Assembly (NCBI RefSeq): GCF_014842025.1
Contig: NZ_JACYUY010000023.1
Span: forward strand, 37,774-101,773
Reading direction: 5' to 3'
Source: Massilia sp. CFBP 13721
GTDB taxonomy: Bacteria; Pseudomonadota; Gammaproteobacteria; Burkholderiales; Burkholderiaceae_D
Length of the DNA stretch: 64,000 nt
A program made the translations under genes and the position numbers. The stretch's first letter is position 1. Every line of letters starts with the position of its first letter. A model generated the notes under the pieces. It was given only the letters and a program-made list of their open reading frames with translations. It did no database searches and was not told where the DNA came from. This document shows, in pieces, positions 36,000 to 44,911 of this stretch.

Positions 36000-36025
36000 A
36001 TTGCAAAACTTTTGAGGAGGAATTT

Positions 36026-37210
36026 ATGCTGGCAATGAACTACCGAGGGCCTTACCGCGTCCGCGCGACCCACAAGTCGGACCCCGTGATCGAGCATCCG
36101 GGCGACGCCATTGTCCGCGTCACGCGCTCGTGCATCTGCGGCTCCGACTTGCACCTGTACCACGGCATGGTGCCGGATACCCGGGTCGGCCACACCTTTG
36201 GCCACGAGTTCATCGGCATCATCGAAGAAGTCGGCTCCCAGGTCGAGACCCTGAAGGTGGGCGACCGCGTGCTGGTGCCGTTCAACATCTTCTGCGGCTC
36301 CTGCTTCTTCTGCCAGAAAGAGCTCTACGGTAATTGCCACAATACGAACGCGCAGGCGACCGCCGTCGGCGCGATCTACGGCTACTCGCACACGGCGGGC
36401 GGCTACGATGGCGGCCAGGCCGAATACGTGCGCGTGCCGATGGCCGACATCGGTCCGATCAAGATCCCGGACGACATCGTCGACGACGACGCCGTGCTGC
36501 TGACCGACGCGCTGCCGACCGGCTACCAGGCCGCGGAAATGGGCGACATCCAGGAAGGCGATACCGTGGTCGTGTTCGGCGCCGGCCCGGTCGGCATCTT
36601 TGCCGCCAAATCGGCCTGGCTGTTCGGCGCCGGGCGCGTGATCGTGGTCGACGAAGTCGACTACCGCCTCGAATTCGTGAAGAACTATGCCCAGTGCGAA
36701 GTGGTCAACTTCAAGGACGTGGGCGACATGGCGCTGCACATCAAGAAGATGACCGACTGGCTGGGCGCCGACGTCTGCATCGACGCGGTCGGGGGCGATG
36801 CTGCCGGCAGCGTGGCGCAGACCGTCACCGGGCGCCTGATGAAAATGCAGGCCGGCGCGGCCACCGTGCTGCACTGGTGCATCAACTCGGTGAGGAAGGG
36901 CGGCAACGTCTCGATCGTCGGCGTGTATGGCCCGACCTTCAATGCGGTCCCGATCGGCAATGCGCTGAACAAGGGCATCACGATGCGTATGAACCAGGCC
37001 AGCGTCAAGCGCCATCTGCCGCGCCTGATCGAGCACATCCGCGCCGGGCACATCGATCCGAAGCAGATCATCACGCACCGCGTTCCGCTGGAAGAAGTGG
37101 CGGATGCGTACCACATTTTCTCGAGCAAACTCGATAACTGCATCAAGCCGATCCTGATCCCGCCGCGTGCCCACGAAGTGCGCGCGGTCACGGCCAGCGT
37201 TTCGAAATAA
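36026..37210 (+). CDS. Zinc-dependent alcohol dehydrogenase
   Basis: 394 residues. Catalytic zinc motif 'CICGSDLHLYHG' and 'GHTFGHEFIGIIEEVG', a structural-zinc cysteine cluster 'CGSCFFCQKELYGNCHN', and NAD-binding 'VVVFGAGPVGIFAAKSAWLFGAGRVIVVD'. The insert and length place it with glutathione-independent formaldehyde dehydrogenase-like FDH enzymes. AGGAGG supports the start. Forms an operon with the His-rich gene 12 bases downstream. Substrate not determinable. Confidence 0.88.
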   Translation: MLAMNYRGPYRVRATHKSDPVIEHPGDAIVRVTRSCICGSDLHLYHGMVPDTRVGHTFGHEFIGIIEEVGSQVETLKVGDRVLVPFNIFCGSCFFCQKELYGNCHNTNAQATAVGAIYGYSHTAGGYDGGQAEYVRVPMADIGPIKIPDDIVDDDAVLLTDALPTGYQAAEMGDIQEGDTVVVFGAGPVGIFAAKSAWLFGAGRVIVVDEVDYRLEFVKNYAQCEVVNFKDVGDMALHIKKMTDWLGADVCIDAVGGDAAGSVAQTVTGRLMKMQAGAATVLHWCINSVRKGGNVSIVGVYGPTFNAVPIGNALNKGITMRMNQASVKRHLPRLIEHIRAGHIDPKQIITHRVPLEEVADAYHIFSSKLDNCIKPILIPPRAHEVRAVTASVSK

Positions 37211-37222
37211 GGAGGCACACGC

Positions 37223-37846
37223 ATGGATAACCGCGACATGACCGTCCATATCGGCCACGACAACGACCACGATCACGACCACGATCACAGCCATGGCCAC
37301 GACCACCCGGTCCAGCCCGAGCTGAAGCAGCACCGCCGCACGCGCGAAGAGCTGACCCACATCAAGGGCTGGGGCGCCGACCTCGACCACAAAAACCGTC
37401 CGGCCGTGCCGATGGAACGCACCCCGCCGCGCTACACGCCGGCCGACGCCGCCACGCCGCAGCCGCAGGAGCAACGCGTCGAGGTACTGGTGTCGAACGA
37501 ACGGCCCGGCATCACCCAGCTGCACGGCACGGTCCAGCCGCCGTCCGGGCTGTCGGGGATGCTGCGCCGCGCCGCTTTCAAGTTTTCCGAGAACGACATC
37601 CGCCACTGGCTGATCCTGCTCGGCGCCGACCGCATCAACGTGGTCGAAGGTATCGTCGAAGACCTGTCCCACGGCCACGTACCGAACATCCTGGGCGAGA
37701 TGGGCCTGAAATCGGAATGGCAGCACAACAAGGCGGGCCTGGCGAAGAAGGTTGCCATTGCCGGCGCCATCGGCGCCGCGGCCTATTTCCTGCTCAAGGA
37801 CCGCAAGGAAGATCGCTACGACGACCACTACGACGATCGTTACTAA
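37223..37846 (+). CDS. Protein with histidine-rich N-terminus, alcohol-dehydrogenase operon
   Basis: 207 residues. Residues 10-28 are almost all His/Asp (alternating HD, then HSHGHDH), a likely metal-binding tail. A middle region (~85-165) has 'FSENDIRHWLILLGADRINVVEGIVEDLSHGHVPNILGEMG'; near the C-terminus there is one hydrophobic helix (~178-195) and a tail of D/R/Y repeats. AAGGAGG precedes the start. Co-transcribed with a zinc enzyme, so zinc delivery or storage is possible but unproven. No family recognised. Confidence 0.75.
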   Translation: MDNRDMTVHIGHDNDHDHDHDHSHGHDHPVQPELKQHRRTREELTHIKGWGADLDHKNRPAVPMERTPPRYTPADAATPQPQEQRVEVLVSNERPGITQLHGTVQPPSGLSGMLRRAAFKFSENDIRHWLILLGADRINVVEGIVEDLSHGHVPNILGEMGLKSEWQHNKAGLAKKVAIAGAIGAAAYFLLKDRKEDRYDDHYDDRY

Positions 37847-37888
37847 GCCCATCAGGAAGGCGTAGCCGGACCGCGCCAGCCTGAACAG

Positions 37889-37930
37889 AGCCCCGCCGTT
37901 GCGTACCCGCGCAGCGTGCGGGGCTTCTTG
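37889..37930 (+). terminator. Probable terminator of the adh operon
   Basis: Stem AGCCCCGC/GCGGGGCT with a ~21-base loop, followed by TCTTGCGTTT. The tail is only weakly T-rich. Confidence 0.5.
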
Positions 37931-38020
37931 CGTTTAGGCAAATCCTTTTCTTGATACTCGTCCACACTTCGATGATGTCCGGCCCATTTCCGCCCGGAAC
38001 TTTCTTCGAATGGAGACGTG

Positions 38021-39844
38021 ATGAAGCTTCAACCTCGCCTGCTGGCCACATCCCTCGGCATCCTGATTGCAAGCACCTGCGCGGCCGCGCCGACACCCAT
38101 GATGAGCGCGCCTGCGACGCAGTCCGCCGCCGCCAGCGCCGCCCTGGTAACGAAGCTGGCCCAGGGCCGCATGGCGCGCGGGCTCGACAACAACCACGGG
38201 TTCACGCTCACCCGGCAGCATCCGGGCATCCCGGGCACGCAGGTGGTGCGCGCCGCCCACACCTACAAGGGCTTGCGCGTGTTCGGTTCGGAGTCGGTGG
38301 TGGTGGTCGATGCGGCCGGCGCCATCGTCTCCGAATCGGCCGCGACCCGGCGCCTGCACCTCGGGCGCGGTCCCGCCAACCGGCTGGGCGCGGCCACGCA
38401 AGACTTCAACGTCAAGCCGCTGGTGCCGCCGAAAGCGGCGATCGACGCCGCCGTCGGCGCCACGCTGTCGGCCACCGGGCCGGATGCGGTCCACATCGTG
38501 CCGCCCACCGCCGAACTGCTGATCTACCCGGTCATGAAAATGGAGCGGCTGCCGGGTGCGGTCAACAAGCTCGAAGGCGAGCTGAACGCCCTCGACGTGC
38601 AGGAAGTCGTCGACCGCTACGAGTTGGCCTACCTGGTGCGCACGCGCATGCAGCGCGGCGACCATCCGCATTATGACGACACGGTCGTCAGCGCCAGGGA
38701 CGCGCGCATCATCGACCGCTGGAGCGCGCTGCAGACCGTGGTCGGCGTGGGGAAAAGCCAGTACAACGGCGAGGTGCCGGTCAGCACCACGTTCAGCGAC
38801 GGCAGCTACCGCATGCTCGACCCGGAACGCGGTACCGGCGGCACCTATGGCGCGATGGCGATCACCAACGCCAACAACAGCAGCAAGGCCGGCGACATGT
38901 ACACCAACGCAAGCAATACCTGGGGCGACGGCAAGCAGTACGTGCGCGGCGGCAGCACCACGGATGCGAATGGCCAGACCGCGGCGGTAAACGCCATGTG
39001 GGGCTTGATGAACACCTATGACGCGCTGAAGAACGTGCTCGGCTGGCAGTCGCTGGACGGCAAGAACACGGCGACCTATATCGCCGTGCACGTCAACACC
39101 GCCTACGACAACGCCTATTACAGCGACACCTGCCGCTGCATGTTCATCGGCGACGGCTCGAGTTTCACCAGCCTGGGCTCGATCGACGTCATCGGCCACG
39201 AGATGGGCCATGGCGTGACTGCGGCCACCTCGGACCTGGTGTATTCGGGCGAGTCGGGCGGCCTGAACGAATCGAGTTCGGACATCGGCGGGGAAGTGGT
39301 GGAAGCCTATGCGCGCGCCGGCGGCACCGGTGAAAAGATTCCCGCCAGCGGCAACGACTGGATGCTGGGCACCGAGATCGCACGCGACGGCCAGCCGCTG
39401 CGCTGGATGTACCGCCCCAGCAAGGACGGCAGCAGCCCCGATGCCTGGAGCACCGCACTGCGGCGCCTGGACGTGCACTACAGCAGCGGTCCGAACAACC
39501 GGATGTTCTACTTTCTGGCACAGGGCTCCAAGGCCAACGCGGCGGGTGACTACTACAGCACATACCTGGTGAAGTCGCCGCAAGCCATGACCGGCATCGG
39601 CCTCGACGCCGCTTTTCGCATCTGGTTCAAGGCCAACACGACCAAGTTCACCGCGAGCACCAACTACGCCGACGCGCGCGCGAAAATGATCGAGGCGGCC
39701 CAGGAACTGTACGGCGCCGCCAGCCGCGAAGCGGTGGCCGTGCAGCGGGCGTATGCGGCGATCAACGTGGGGGCGGATGTGGATGAGCCGGTGGCGGCCG
39801 AACCAGCGCCGGCCGAGCCGGCGCTGGCAGCGACGGATCGCTGA
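38021..39844 (+). CDS. Secreted M4 (thermolysin-family) metalloprotease
   Basis: 607 residues. Signal peptide (1-23), FTP/PepSY propeptide (~45-225), then the M4 catalytic domain with H393-E394-M-G-H397 and the distal ligand E417 in 'GGLNESSSDI'. The later catalytic histidine lies in 'DVHYSSGPNNRMFY'. Ends in a short Pro/Ala/Glu-rich tail. Start ATG 38021 has GGAG upstream; a GTG 3 bases earlier is less likely. An exported broad-specificity protease, self-activated by propeptide removal. Confidence 0.92.
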   Translation: MKLQPRLLATSLGILIASTCAAAPTPMMSAPATQSAAASAALVTKLAQGRMARGLDNNHGFTLTRQHPGIPGTQVVRAAHTYKGLRVFGSESVVVVDAAGAIVSESAATRRLHLGRGPANRLGAATQDFNVKPLVPPKAAIDAAVGATLSATGPDAVHIVPPTAELLIYPVMKMERLPGAVNKLEGELNALDVQEVVDRYELAYLVRTRMQRGDHPHYDDTVVSARDARIIDRWSALQTVVGVGKSQYNGEVPVSTTFSDGSYRMLDPERGTGGTYGAMAITNANNSSKAGDMYTNASNTWGDGKQYVRGGSTTDANGQTAAVNAMWGLMNTYDALKNVLGWQSLDGKNTATYIAVHVNTAYDNAYYSDTCRCMFIGDGSSFTSLGSIDVIGHEMGHGVTAATSDLVYSGESGGLNESSSDIGGEVVEAYARAGGTGEKIPASGNDWMLGTEIARDGQPLRWMYRPSKDGSSPDAWSTALRRLDVHYSSGPNNRMFYFLAQGSKANAAGDYYSTYLVKSPQAMTGIGLDAAFRIWFKANTTKFTASTNYADARAKMIEAAQELYGAASREAVAVQRAYAAINVGADVDEPVAAEPAPAEPALAATDR

Positions 39845-39862
39845 ATCCCGTCACGTATTTAG

Positions 39863-39928
39863 TAAGGTGGGCGGCTCCACCGCTGCAGGCTGCTACCAGG
39901 CAGCGTGAAGGCCGCCCACGCGTTCAAC
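39863..39928. repeat. Long-form dispersed repeat
   Basis: GTAAGGTGGGCGGCT at the left and GGCCGCCCACGCGTTCAAC at the right, with an imperfect GCTGC-rich hairpin between. Related to the termini of the 315-bp element. Lies between the convergent M4 and M23 genes. Confidence 0.65.
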
Positions 39929-39963
39929 GCACCCATGCACCGCGAGCATGCGCAGAGTGCTCC

Positions 39964-40665
39964 TCAATCCCCCAGCAACGGATACGGATTGACCGGCGTG
40001 CCTTTCCACCACTGTTTCTCCGGCGTCAGCACGACGACGGCGAAGTGCAAATGCGGCGCGTTCGGGTCCGAGTTGCCGGTCACGCCGACATAGCCGAGCA
40101 GGTCGCCGCGCTTGAGCTGCATGCCCTCCTTGATGCCGTCGGCGTAGCGGTCGAGGTGGGCGTAATAGTAGGCGTGCTGTTCGCTCGGGTCGAACTGGTA
40201 CAGGGTCAGGCCGCCGGGCTTGCTGTCGAACAGCTTGACCACCTTGCCGTCGGCCGCCGCCCGTACCGGCGTGCCTTTCGGCGCCATGATGTCGAGCGCT
40301 TCATGATGGCGTTCCTGGCCGCGCGGCTGGTCGAAGGTGTCGGTCAGCTGGGCATAGGCCACGCCTTCGACCGGCACCAGCAGCTTGGCCGGCATGCTGC
40401 CGCCTGCGCTCAGTTCCGGCGCGGCCGAGGTGGCCGTGGTCGATTGCGGGGCGGGGCGGATCGGCAGGCTGGCCTCGTGCAGGTCGGTTTGCACCAGGGG
40501 TTCGCCGGCCACGGTGCCGCCTGCTGGCACCTCGCGCGGCGGCGCCGGCAGCGCCCCGCCGTCGGTGATGATCGGATTCGGCGCGTCGGCAATCTCGCGC
40601 AGGTAGACGAACAAACCGCCGGCGCCAACCACGACGCCGAACAGAAACGTCAGCAACCATCTCAT
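39964..40665 (-). CDS. M23-family peptidase (LytM domain)
   Basis: 233 residues. N-terminal signal anchor (~3-24), a Pro/Ala/Thr-rich spacer, then a LytM domain (~110-225) with the zinc motifs 'RHHEALDIMAPKGTPV' (HxxxD) and 'APHLHFAV' (HxH). Both zinc motifs intact, so likely an active periplasmic endopeptidase on peptidoglycan cross-links. ATG at 40665 chosen because GGGAGG sits 7-8 bases upstream; GTG at 40671 would be too close. Ends 120 bases from the M4 gene. Confidence 0.88.
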   Translation of the reverse strand: MRWLLTFLFGVVVGAGGLFVYLREIADAPNPIITDGGALPAPPREVPAGGTVAGEPLVQTDLHEASLPIRPAPQSTTATSAAPELSAGGSMPAKLLVPVEGVAYAQLTDTFDQPRGQERHHEALDIMAPKGTPVRAAADGKVVKLFDSKPGGLTLYQFDPSEQHAYYYAHLDRYADGIKEGMQLKRGDLLGYVGVTGNSDPNAPHLHFAVVVLTPEKQWWKGTPVNPYPLLGD

Positions 40666-40690
40666 ACTCACACCTCCCGGAAAAGTAAAA

Positions 40691-41731
40691 TTACTCCTGC
40701 AATACGACTTGCGTGCCGGCGGCCACGACAGCGGCCACTTCGGCGGCGCTCCAGTTCGTCAACCGGATGCAACCGTGCGATTCGGTCTTGCCGATGAACT
40801 TCGGCACCGGCGTGCCATGGATGCCATAGTGCGGCTTGGACAGGTCGATCCAGGCCACGCCGACCGGGTTATTCGGACCGGCCGCGATCGTCGCTTTCTT
40901 GTCGCCCGGTTGCGCATCCCAGAACAGTTTCGGGTTGTAGTGGTAAGTCGGGTTCGGATGCACGCCTTCGATTTTCCAGGTGCCGACCGGCAGCGGATCG
41001 TGTTCGCTGCCGGTCGAGGCCGGATATTGGGCGATCAGGCGTTCGGACGCGTCGAACAGCATCAGCACCTTGCGGCTGTCGCTGACGACGACCTTCGAAG
41101 CCTGCGGCAATGCAGCGCCGCCATGCACGCTCGGCACCACGATCTGTTCGCCGGCGCGCGCGAAATTCTTGCCCGGGTTCAGGCGCGCGAGCAGGTCGGG
41201 GCTGGCGTGGAATTTTTCGCCCAGGCCTTCGACCGGGGTGGCGTAGCCGAGCTTGGACAGCTTGGCCTTGTCCATCATGTCTTCCGGAATCGGCTGGAAG
41301 GGACCGGCCACGTCTTCGTCGGTCAACACGTAGTTGGTCAGGGTCGGCGTCGTGTCCCCGTTCAGGGCGTTCCAGGTGGCGTCGTCGAGTTTGCCGGTGG
41401 CTTCCAGGCTGCGCGACTTCTGGAACGAGCTCAAGGCCTGGCGCATGTTCGAGCCGTAGGCGCCGTCGATCTCACCCGGCGAGAAGTGCAGGCGGTCGAG
41501 CAGGACCTGGGCGCGCAGCAGGCGTTCGAATTCGGCGCGTTCCTGTGCAGCGGCCTCGGGGGTGAGCACCTGGCCCGGCTGCGGCGTCATGCCTGGCTGC
41601 AGGTTGGGCTGTGGAGCCGGCTGTGGCGCTCCCTGCTGTGGCGCGGCTTGCTGCATGGCCTGGGCTGCGGCGGTGAAGGGAATGGCGCCGGTCACGAGGG
41701 CGAGGAGGAGGGGAGCGACGATTTTTTTCAT
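40691..41731 (-). CDS. L,D-transpeptidase (YkuD) with peptidoglycan-binding domain
   Basis: 346 residues. Signal peptide (1-24), Gln/Pro-rich linker (~27-55), a PG_binding_1-like domain (~75-125), a LysM-like stretch (~165-200), and the YkuD catalytic domain (~212-345) with H305 and 'SHGCIRLTN' carrying nucleophile C321. Makes 3-3 cross-links or anchors protein to peptidoglycan. Ends 25 bases before the M23 gene, so the two cell-wall enzymes form an operon. Confidence 0.92.
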   Translation of the reverse strand: MKKIVAPLLLALVTGAIPFTAAAQAMQQAAPQQGAPQPAPQPNLQPGMTPQPGQVLTPEAAAQERAEFERLLRAQVLLDRLHFSPGEIDGAYGSNMRQALSSFQKSRSLEATGKLDDATWNALNGDTTPTLTNYVLTDEDVAGPFQPIPEDMMDKAKLSKLGYATPVEGLGEKFHASPDLLARLNPGKNFARAGEQIVVPSVHGGAALPQASKVVVSDSRKVLMLFDASERLIAQYPASTGSEHDPLPVGTWKIEGVHPNPTYHYNPKLFWDAQPGDKKATIAAGPNNPVGVAWIDLSKPHYGIHGTPVPKFIGKTESHGCIRLTNWSAAEVAAVVAAGTQVVLQE

Positions 41732-41877
41732 ATGGCACCTGCAATACTTACGATAGGAAACCCCAGCGTAGGCGCGCGCCACTCAGCGGTCTGTGCGCGA
41801 ACGAACCCAGCCATCGGCGCATCCTTAGGCTCCGCTTAGGGGCCGCTCGGTTCCACATTCGCGGCTAGAATCGCAGG

Positions 41878-42177
41878 ATGACGACTAACCATACCATCAC
41901 GCTCCTGCCTCTCGGCAGCACATTTCAGGTGGAGAGCACAGCCGGCGCCACTGTGCTCACGGCGGCGGAAGCTGCCGGTATCAACCTGCCCAATTCCTGC
42001 CGCAACGGCACTTGCCGCACCTGCCTGTGCCGGCTCGCATCGGGCACCGTGCGCTACCTGGTCGAATGGCCGGGCCTGTCGATCGAGGAAAAGCGCGAAG
42101 ATTACCTGTTGCCCTGCGTGGCCGTGCCGACCTCCGATCTGGTCGTCAGCGCGCCGCTGGCGAAGCGGCGGGCTTGA
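41878..42177 (+). CDS. 2Fe-2S ferredoxin
   Basis: 99 residues, plant/adrenodoxin-type fold. Cluster cysteines C41, C46, C49 in 'NSCRNGTCRTCLC' and C80 in 'YLLPCVAVPTSDLVV' follow the Cx4Cx2Cx(n)C pattern. Stand-alone electron carrier with no adjacent oxidoreductase. Its last 32 bases overlap the convergent esterase gene. Confidence 0.9.
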   Translation: MTTNHTITLLPLGSTFQVESTAGATVLTAAEAAGINLPNSCRNGTCRTCLCRLASGTVRYLVEWPGLSIEEKREDYLLPCVAVPTSDLVVSAPLAKRRA

Positions 42178-43075
42178 TCGCGGTTTTATCCCCAGTGTGC
42201 GCCAGTGCGCGTTCGATTGCCGCCAGCACCAGCGGCCACGCGGGCGAGGTCGCCGCCACTTCGTCGTAATGGCTGGCGCCGGGCAGGATCACCACCTCGG
42301 CGCCGTCGCCCGCCGCGCGCGCCCGCGCCGCGTAATCGTGGGCCACGCGCGGCGGCGAAATCGTGTCCAGCTCGCCCGTCACCAGGATCGTATGGCTGCC
42401 GTTGGGCATCAGCTCGGCCGCATTCGTATCGGCGTAGACGTCGGGCCGCGTGGCGCTCGGCAAGCCGGCCAGTTCCGGCGTGTCGCGCCCGCAGCTCGAT
42501 TTGATGAGTTCGCGTTCGCGGCGCAGGTCGGCCAGCCCGCCCAGGCTGACGACGGCACGCACCGGCAGCATGCCGCTGCGGTGCAGCGGGCTGGAGGCGG
42601 GAATGCGCGCGCGCCCGGCAATCCACTGCACCAGCTGGCCGCCGGCCGAATGGCCGACCGCCACCACCCGCGCCAGGTCGAGCCGGTGCGCGCTCGCCTG
42701 CACGGCCAGGGTGTCGAGCGCCGCGTGCATGTCGTCGTACATGCCCGGATAGCCGCCGCCTGCTTCGTCGACCCGGCGGTATTCGACGTTCCAGACGGCG
42801 ATCCCGCGCGCGGCGAGCGCGCCAGCCATGTTGCGTAGCTGGACGATGCCGCCGAATTTCTCGGTCCAGCAGCCGCCATGCACCAGCACCGCGACCGGGA
42901 AGGGGCCGGCGCCCTGCGGCAGGAACAGTTCGGCATATTGCGACGGCGCCGTGCCGTAGGCAACGCGTGCGCTGGGGGCGGGGCCGTTCAGGGCCATGTA
43001 GTCGGCAAGTTTCATGGGGGCAGCCGACACCAGGGCCGGAAAGAGAGTGGCGAGCAGCAGGAGTCGAAGTTTCAT
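42146..43075 (-). CDS. Secreted alpha/beta hydrolase (esterase/lipase-like)
   Basis: 309 residues with signal peptide (1-18). 'VLVHGGCW' oxyanion motif, nucleophile 'GHSAGG', acid in 'TGELDTISPP' and histidine in 'GASHYDEV' form the triad. Resembles the BD-FAE / kynurenine-formamidase-like carboxylesterase group. The 3' end overlaps the ferredoxin gene tail to tail by 32 bases. Confidence 0.83.
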   Translation of the reverse strand: MKLRLLLLATLFPALVSAAPMKLADYMALNGPAPSARVAYGTAPSQYAELFLPQGAGPFPVAVLVHGGCWTEKFGGIVQLRNMAGALAARGIAVWNVEYRRVDEAGGGYPGMYDDMHAALDTLAVQASAHRLDLARVVAVGHSAGGQLVQWIAGRARIPASSPLHRSGMLPVRAVVSLGGLADLRRERELIKSSCGRDTPELAGLPSATRPDVYADTNAAELMPNGSHTILVTGELDTISPPRVAHDYAARARAAGDGAEVVILPGASHYDEVAATSPAWPLVLAAIERALAHTGDKTAIKPAASPAAR

Positions 43076-43206
43076 GTGCCGGAGGAAGGGGAGAAAACAT
43101 GCACTATACGCATCTTTTCGCGCCGCGCACGATTGAAAACCGACTCCGTTCTTCCATGCTAGGCTGCGCAGAACGTTAATGTTTTCAACTTCACGGGAGA
43201 ATCATC

Positions 43207-43386
43207 ATGAATGAATCGAAAGCGAACGATACCGGGAGCAAGCAGTCTGATCGGATGTCGGAAGAAGACCTGGCGAAACAGCGCGCCGGCAAGGAAGACA
43301 AGAGCAGCCACGACCACATGTCGCGCGAGCGTGCCAGCACCGGCGAAGGCGCCGGCGGCGGCGCCAAGCAGAAGCAGAATCACTGA
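43207..43386 (+). CDS. Small hydrophilic protein (59 aa)
   Basis: 59 residues, rich in K/E/D/S/G, no Cys and no membrane segment ('SEEDLAKQRAGKEDKSSHDH'). GGGAGA 6 bases upstream. Looks like the intrinsically disordered stress proteins common in Oxalobacteraceae; function unknown. Confidence 0.65.
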   Translation: MNESKANDTGSKQSDRMSEEDLAKQRAGKEDKSSHDHMSRERASTGEGAGGGAKQKQNH

Positions 43387-43443
43387 TCGATGCCGGCGGA
43401 CGCGCGGCGTCCGCCTGTATGACCCCATGAAGAAAGGACGCAG

Positions 43444-43617
43444 ATGACTACCACCGATCCGCACGGCGGCGAACGCGCGAACACGCTGCGTGCCCATTCG
43501 ACGCCCGACCCCGAGCAGCCGCCACCGACGATTCCGGTGCCCGACGACGTGCCCGATCCGGTGCATGCGCCGGTCGAGGAACCGCTGATTCCCGATCCGC
43601 CGATCCGCGCGGGGTAA
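43444..43617 (+). CDS. Small proline-rich protein (57 aa)
   Basis: 57 residues, proline/aspartate-rich ('PDPEQPPPTIPVPDDVPDP'). AAGGA 5-6 bases upstream. Follows the 59-residue gene by 57 bases and ends at a strong bidirectional terminator, so the two are likely one transcript. Confidence 0.65.
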   Translation: MTTTDPHGGERANTLRAHSTPDPEQPPPTIPVPDDVPDPVHAPVEEPLIPDPPIRAG

Positions 43618-43626
43618 GCAGCCAAT

Positions 43627-43662
43627 AAACGATTACGCCACCCGAGGGTGGCGTAATCGTTT
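43627..43662. terminator. Bidirectional terminator between convergent small genes
   Basis: A 17-bp perfect inverted repeat (AAACGATTACGCCACCC and its complement) with a minimal loop, A-run on one side and T-run on the other. Confidence 0.9.
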
Positions 43663-43683
43663 GGTGCGGATGGTGGACGTCTC

Positions 43684-43857
43684 TCAATCCTTCGCAGGCT
43701 GGTCGCTGCCATTGGTGCCGTTGAGTGGCGGAATTTCCTTGATCATCTCTTCGGTTTCCTTTTCCGCCGGCGTTTTTTCGCCGCTGCCGATGTCGTCCTC
43801 GTGCAGGATGGCGCCGCCCTTGGCGGCCGGATCGGTTGGTTGTCGCGATTGATTCAT
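43684..43857 (-). CDS. Small acidic protein (57 aa)
   Basis: 57 residues, charged and unstructured-looking ('GGAILHEDDIGSGEKTPAEKETEEM'). Excellent ribosome site GGAGG 7 bases upstream of ATG at 43857. Shares the bidirectional terminator with the plus-strand small genes. Function unknown. Confidence 0.7.
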   Translation of the reverse strand: MNQSRQPTDPAAKGGAILHEDDIGSGEKTPAEKETEEMIKEIPPLNGTNGSDQPAKD

Positions 43858-43978
43858 GGTGCTTCCTCCGTGTTCGATATTGGCGATGTTGGAACAATCC
43901 TAACAGTCGCCGCATCCCAAGGGCGCGCAATACGACAGTGTGGCGATCTTGCTGAATCACACATAAAGTTACAAATAT

Positions 43979-44020
43979 GTTCGGTGCCGAACGTTCCGTT
44001 TGTGTGAGTTTTTTTATAAT
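43979..44020 (+). promoter_or_regulatory. Promoter region of the 45-aa membrane protein
   Basis: TATAAT at 44015-44020, 40 bases before the start, in a T-rich stretch. Just upstream a dyad GTTCGG-TG-CCGAAC (43979-43992) overlaps the expected -35 area and could be an operator. No good -35 consensus, which fits an activated or repressed promoter. Confidence 0.5.
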
Positions 44021-44060
44021 ATTCATACACCGATTTCGACTGAACACGACGGAGAACCAG

Positions 44061-44198
44061 ATGGGCAACTCGCTGCATAACAAGATTTACCTGGGCCGGA
44101 GCACCGGCTTCGCATCGCGCCGTTTCCAGGGCGTACTGGCTGTGGGCGCCATCATCGGCGCCGGCCTGGTCTGGATTGCCCTACGCACGCTGCGCTAA
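44061..44198 (+). CDS. Small membrane protein (45 aa)
   Basis: 45 residues: a basic, Ser/Gly N-terminus of ~24 residues and one membrane helix ('VLAVGAIIGAGLVWIALRTL'). GGAG 6 bases upstream and TATAAT at suitable distance. No family recognised. Confidence 0.6.
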   Translation: MGNSLHNKIYLGRSTGFASRRFQGVLAVGAIIGAGLVWIALRTLR

Positions 44199-44282
44199 GG
44201 GTCTGCGCTCGCAAGGCTTGGTTGGTTGCCGTGGCGCCCTGTCGCGGTTACCATGGCGGCCCAGCAGACTGAATGAGCCGCA

Positions 44283-44654
44283 ATGAAGAACGAAAAACTG
44301 ACGACCGACGAATACAACGCCCTCGAGTTCATCCGCCGTGGCGCGCGCACCGACCGGGTCAATGCCTGCGTCGGCCGCAATGCCAAGCGCCTGGCTGGCC
44401 TGAAGATGATCGCTTACGCGCGCGATGGCCGGGTCGACTTGACGGAAAAAGGACAGCAGGTCTTGTTCCTGCGCGCCTGCGTGGAAGCGTTGACGAGCCT
44501 GTCAGGAGATCCGGCGGCAACGGTGGCGGGCGACGTGGCGCAGTTCCTGGTTCGCAAATCGCACATCGCGCCGCGCGAGGATGGCGGCTTCGATGTCACG
44601 CCGCGCGGGTTGGAGTCGCTGGCCGATATCCAGGCGCAGGAACCGAAGAAGTAA
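44283..44654 (+). CDS. Hypothetical protein with winged-helix-like features
   Basis: 123 residues. N-terminal ~65 residues ('TTDEYNALEFIRRGARTDRVNACVGRNAKRLAGLKMIAYARDGRVDLTEKGQQVLFL') have the helix-helix-wing layout of small winged-helix proteins, where 'GRVDLTEKG' would be the wing; the rest repeats the pattern weakly ('DGGFDVTPRGLESL'). Could be a small DNA-binding protein. No family recognised. Confidence 0.6.
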   Translation: MKNEKLTTDEYNALEFIRRGARTDRVNACVGRNAKRLAGLKMIAYARDGRVDLTEKGQQVLFLRACVEALTSLSGDPAATVAGDVAQFLVRKSHIAPREDGGFDVTPRGLESLADIQAQEPKK

Positions 44655-44705
44655 GGTCTTTTTTATGCAGGCCATTGGCAGCGAAAATTTCTCGCTGGCC
44701 GTAAT

Positions 44706-44861
44706 GCACCGTAGGGTGGGCACCCGTGCCCACGCGTTACGTACGCATCCTTCCAACTTTCGCTAAACTGACCGTTCGCACCTATGGACGGAAGCGAATA
44801 ATTAGCGTCACGTATGCAAGAGACGCACGTAACGCGTGGGCACAGGTGCCCACCCTACGTT
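44706..44861. repeat. Inverted pair of dispersed hairpin repeats
   Basis: Copies at 44706-44737 and, reversed, 44829-44861, same core as at 13104-13264 (stems GTGGGCAC/GTGCCCAC with CCG loop, and GTGGGCAC/GTGCCCAC with AG loop region). They fill most of the 44655-44911 gap; no gene seen there. The intervening 91 bases are relatively AT-rich. Confidence 0.85.
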
Positions 44862-44911
44862 ACACGACTTTCGTGGCATGCTTTAAAAGCAGCGTGATTG
44901 CAAACCCAATC

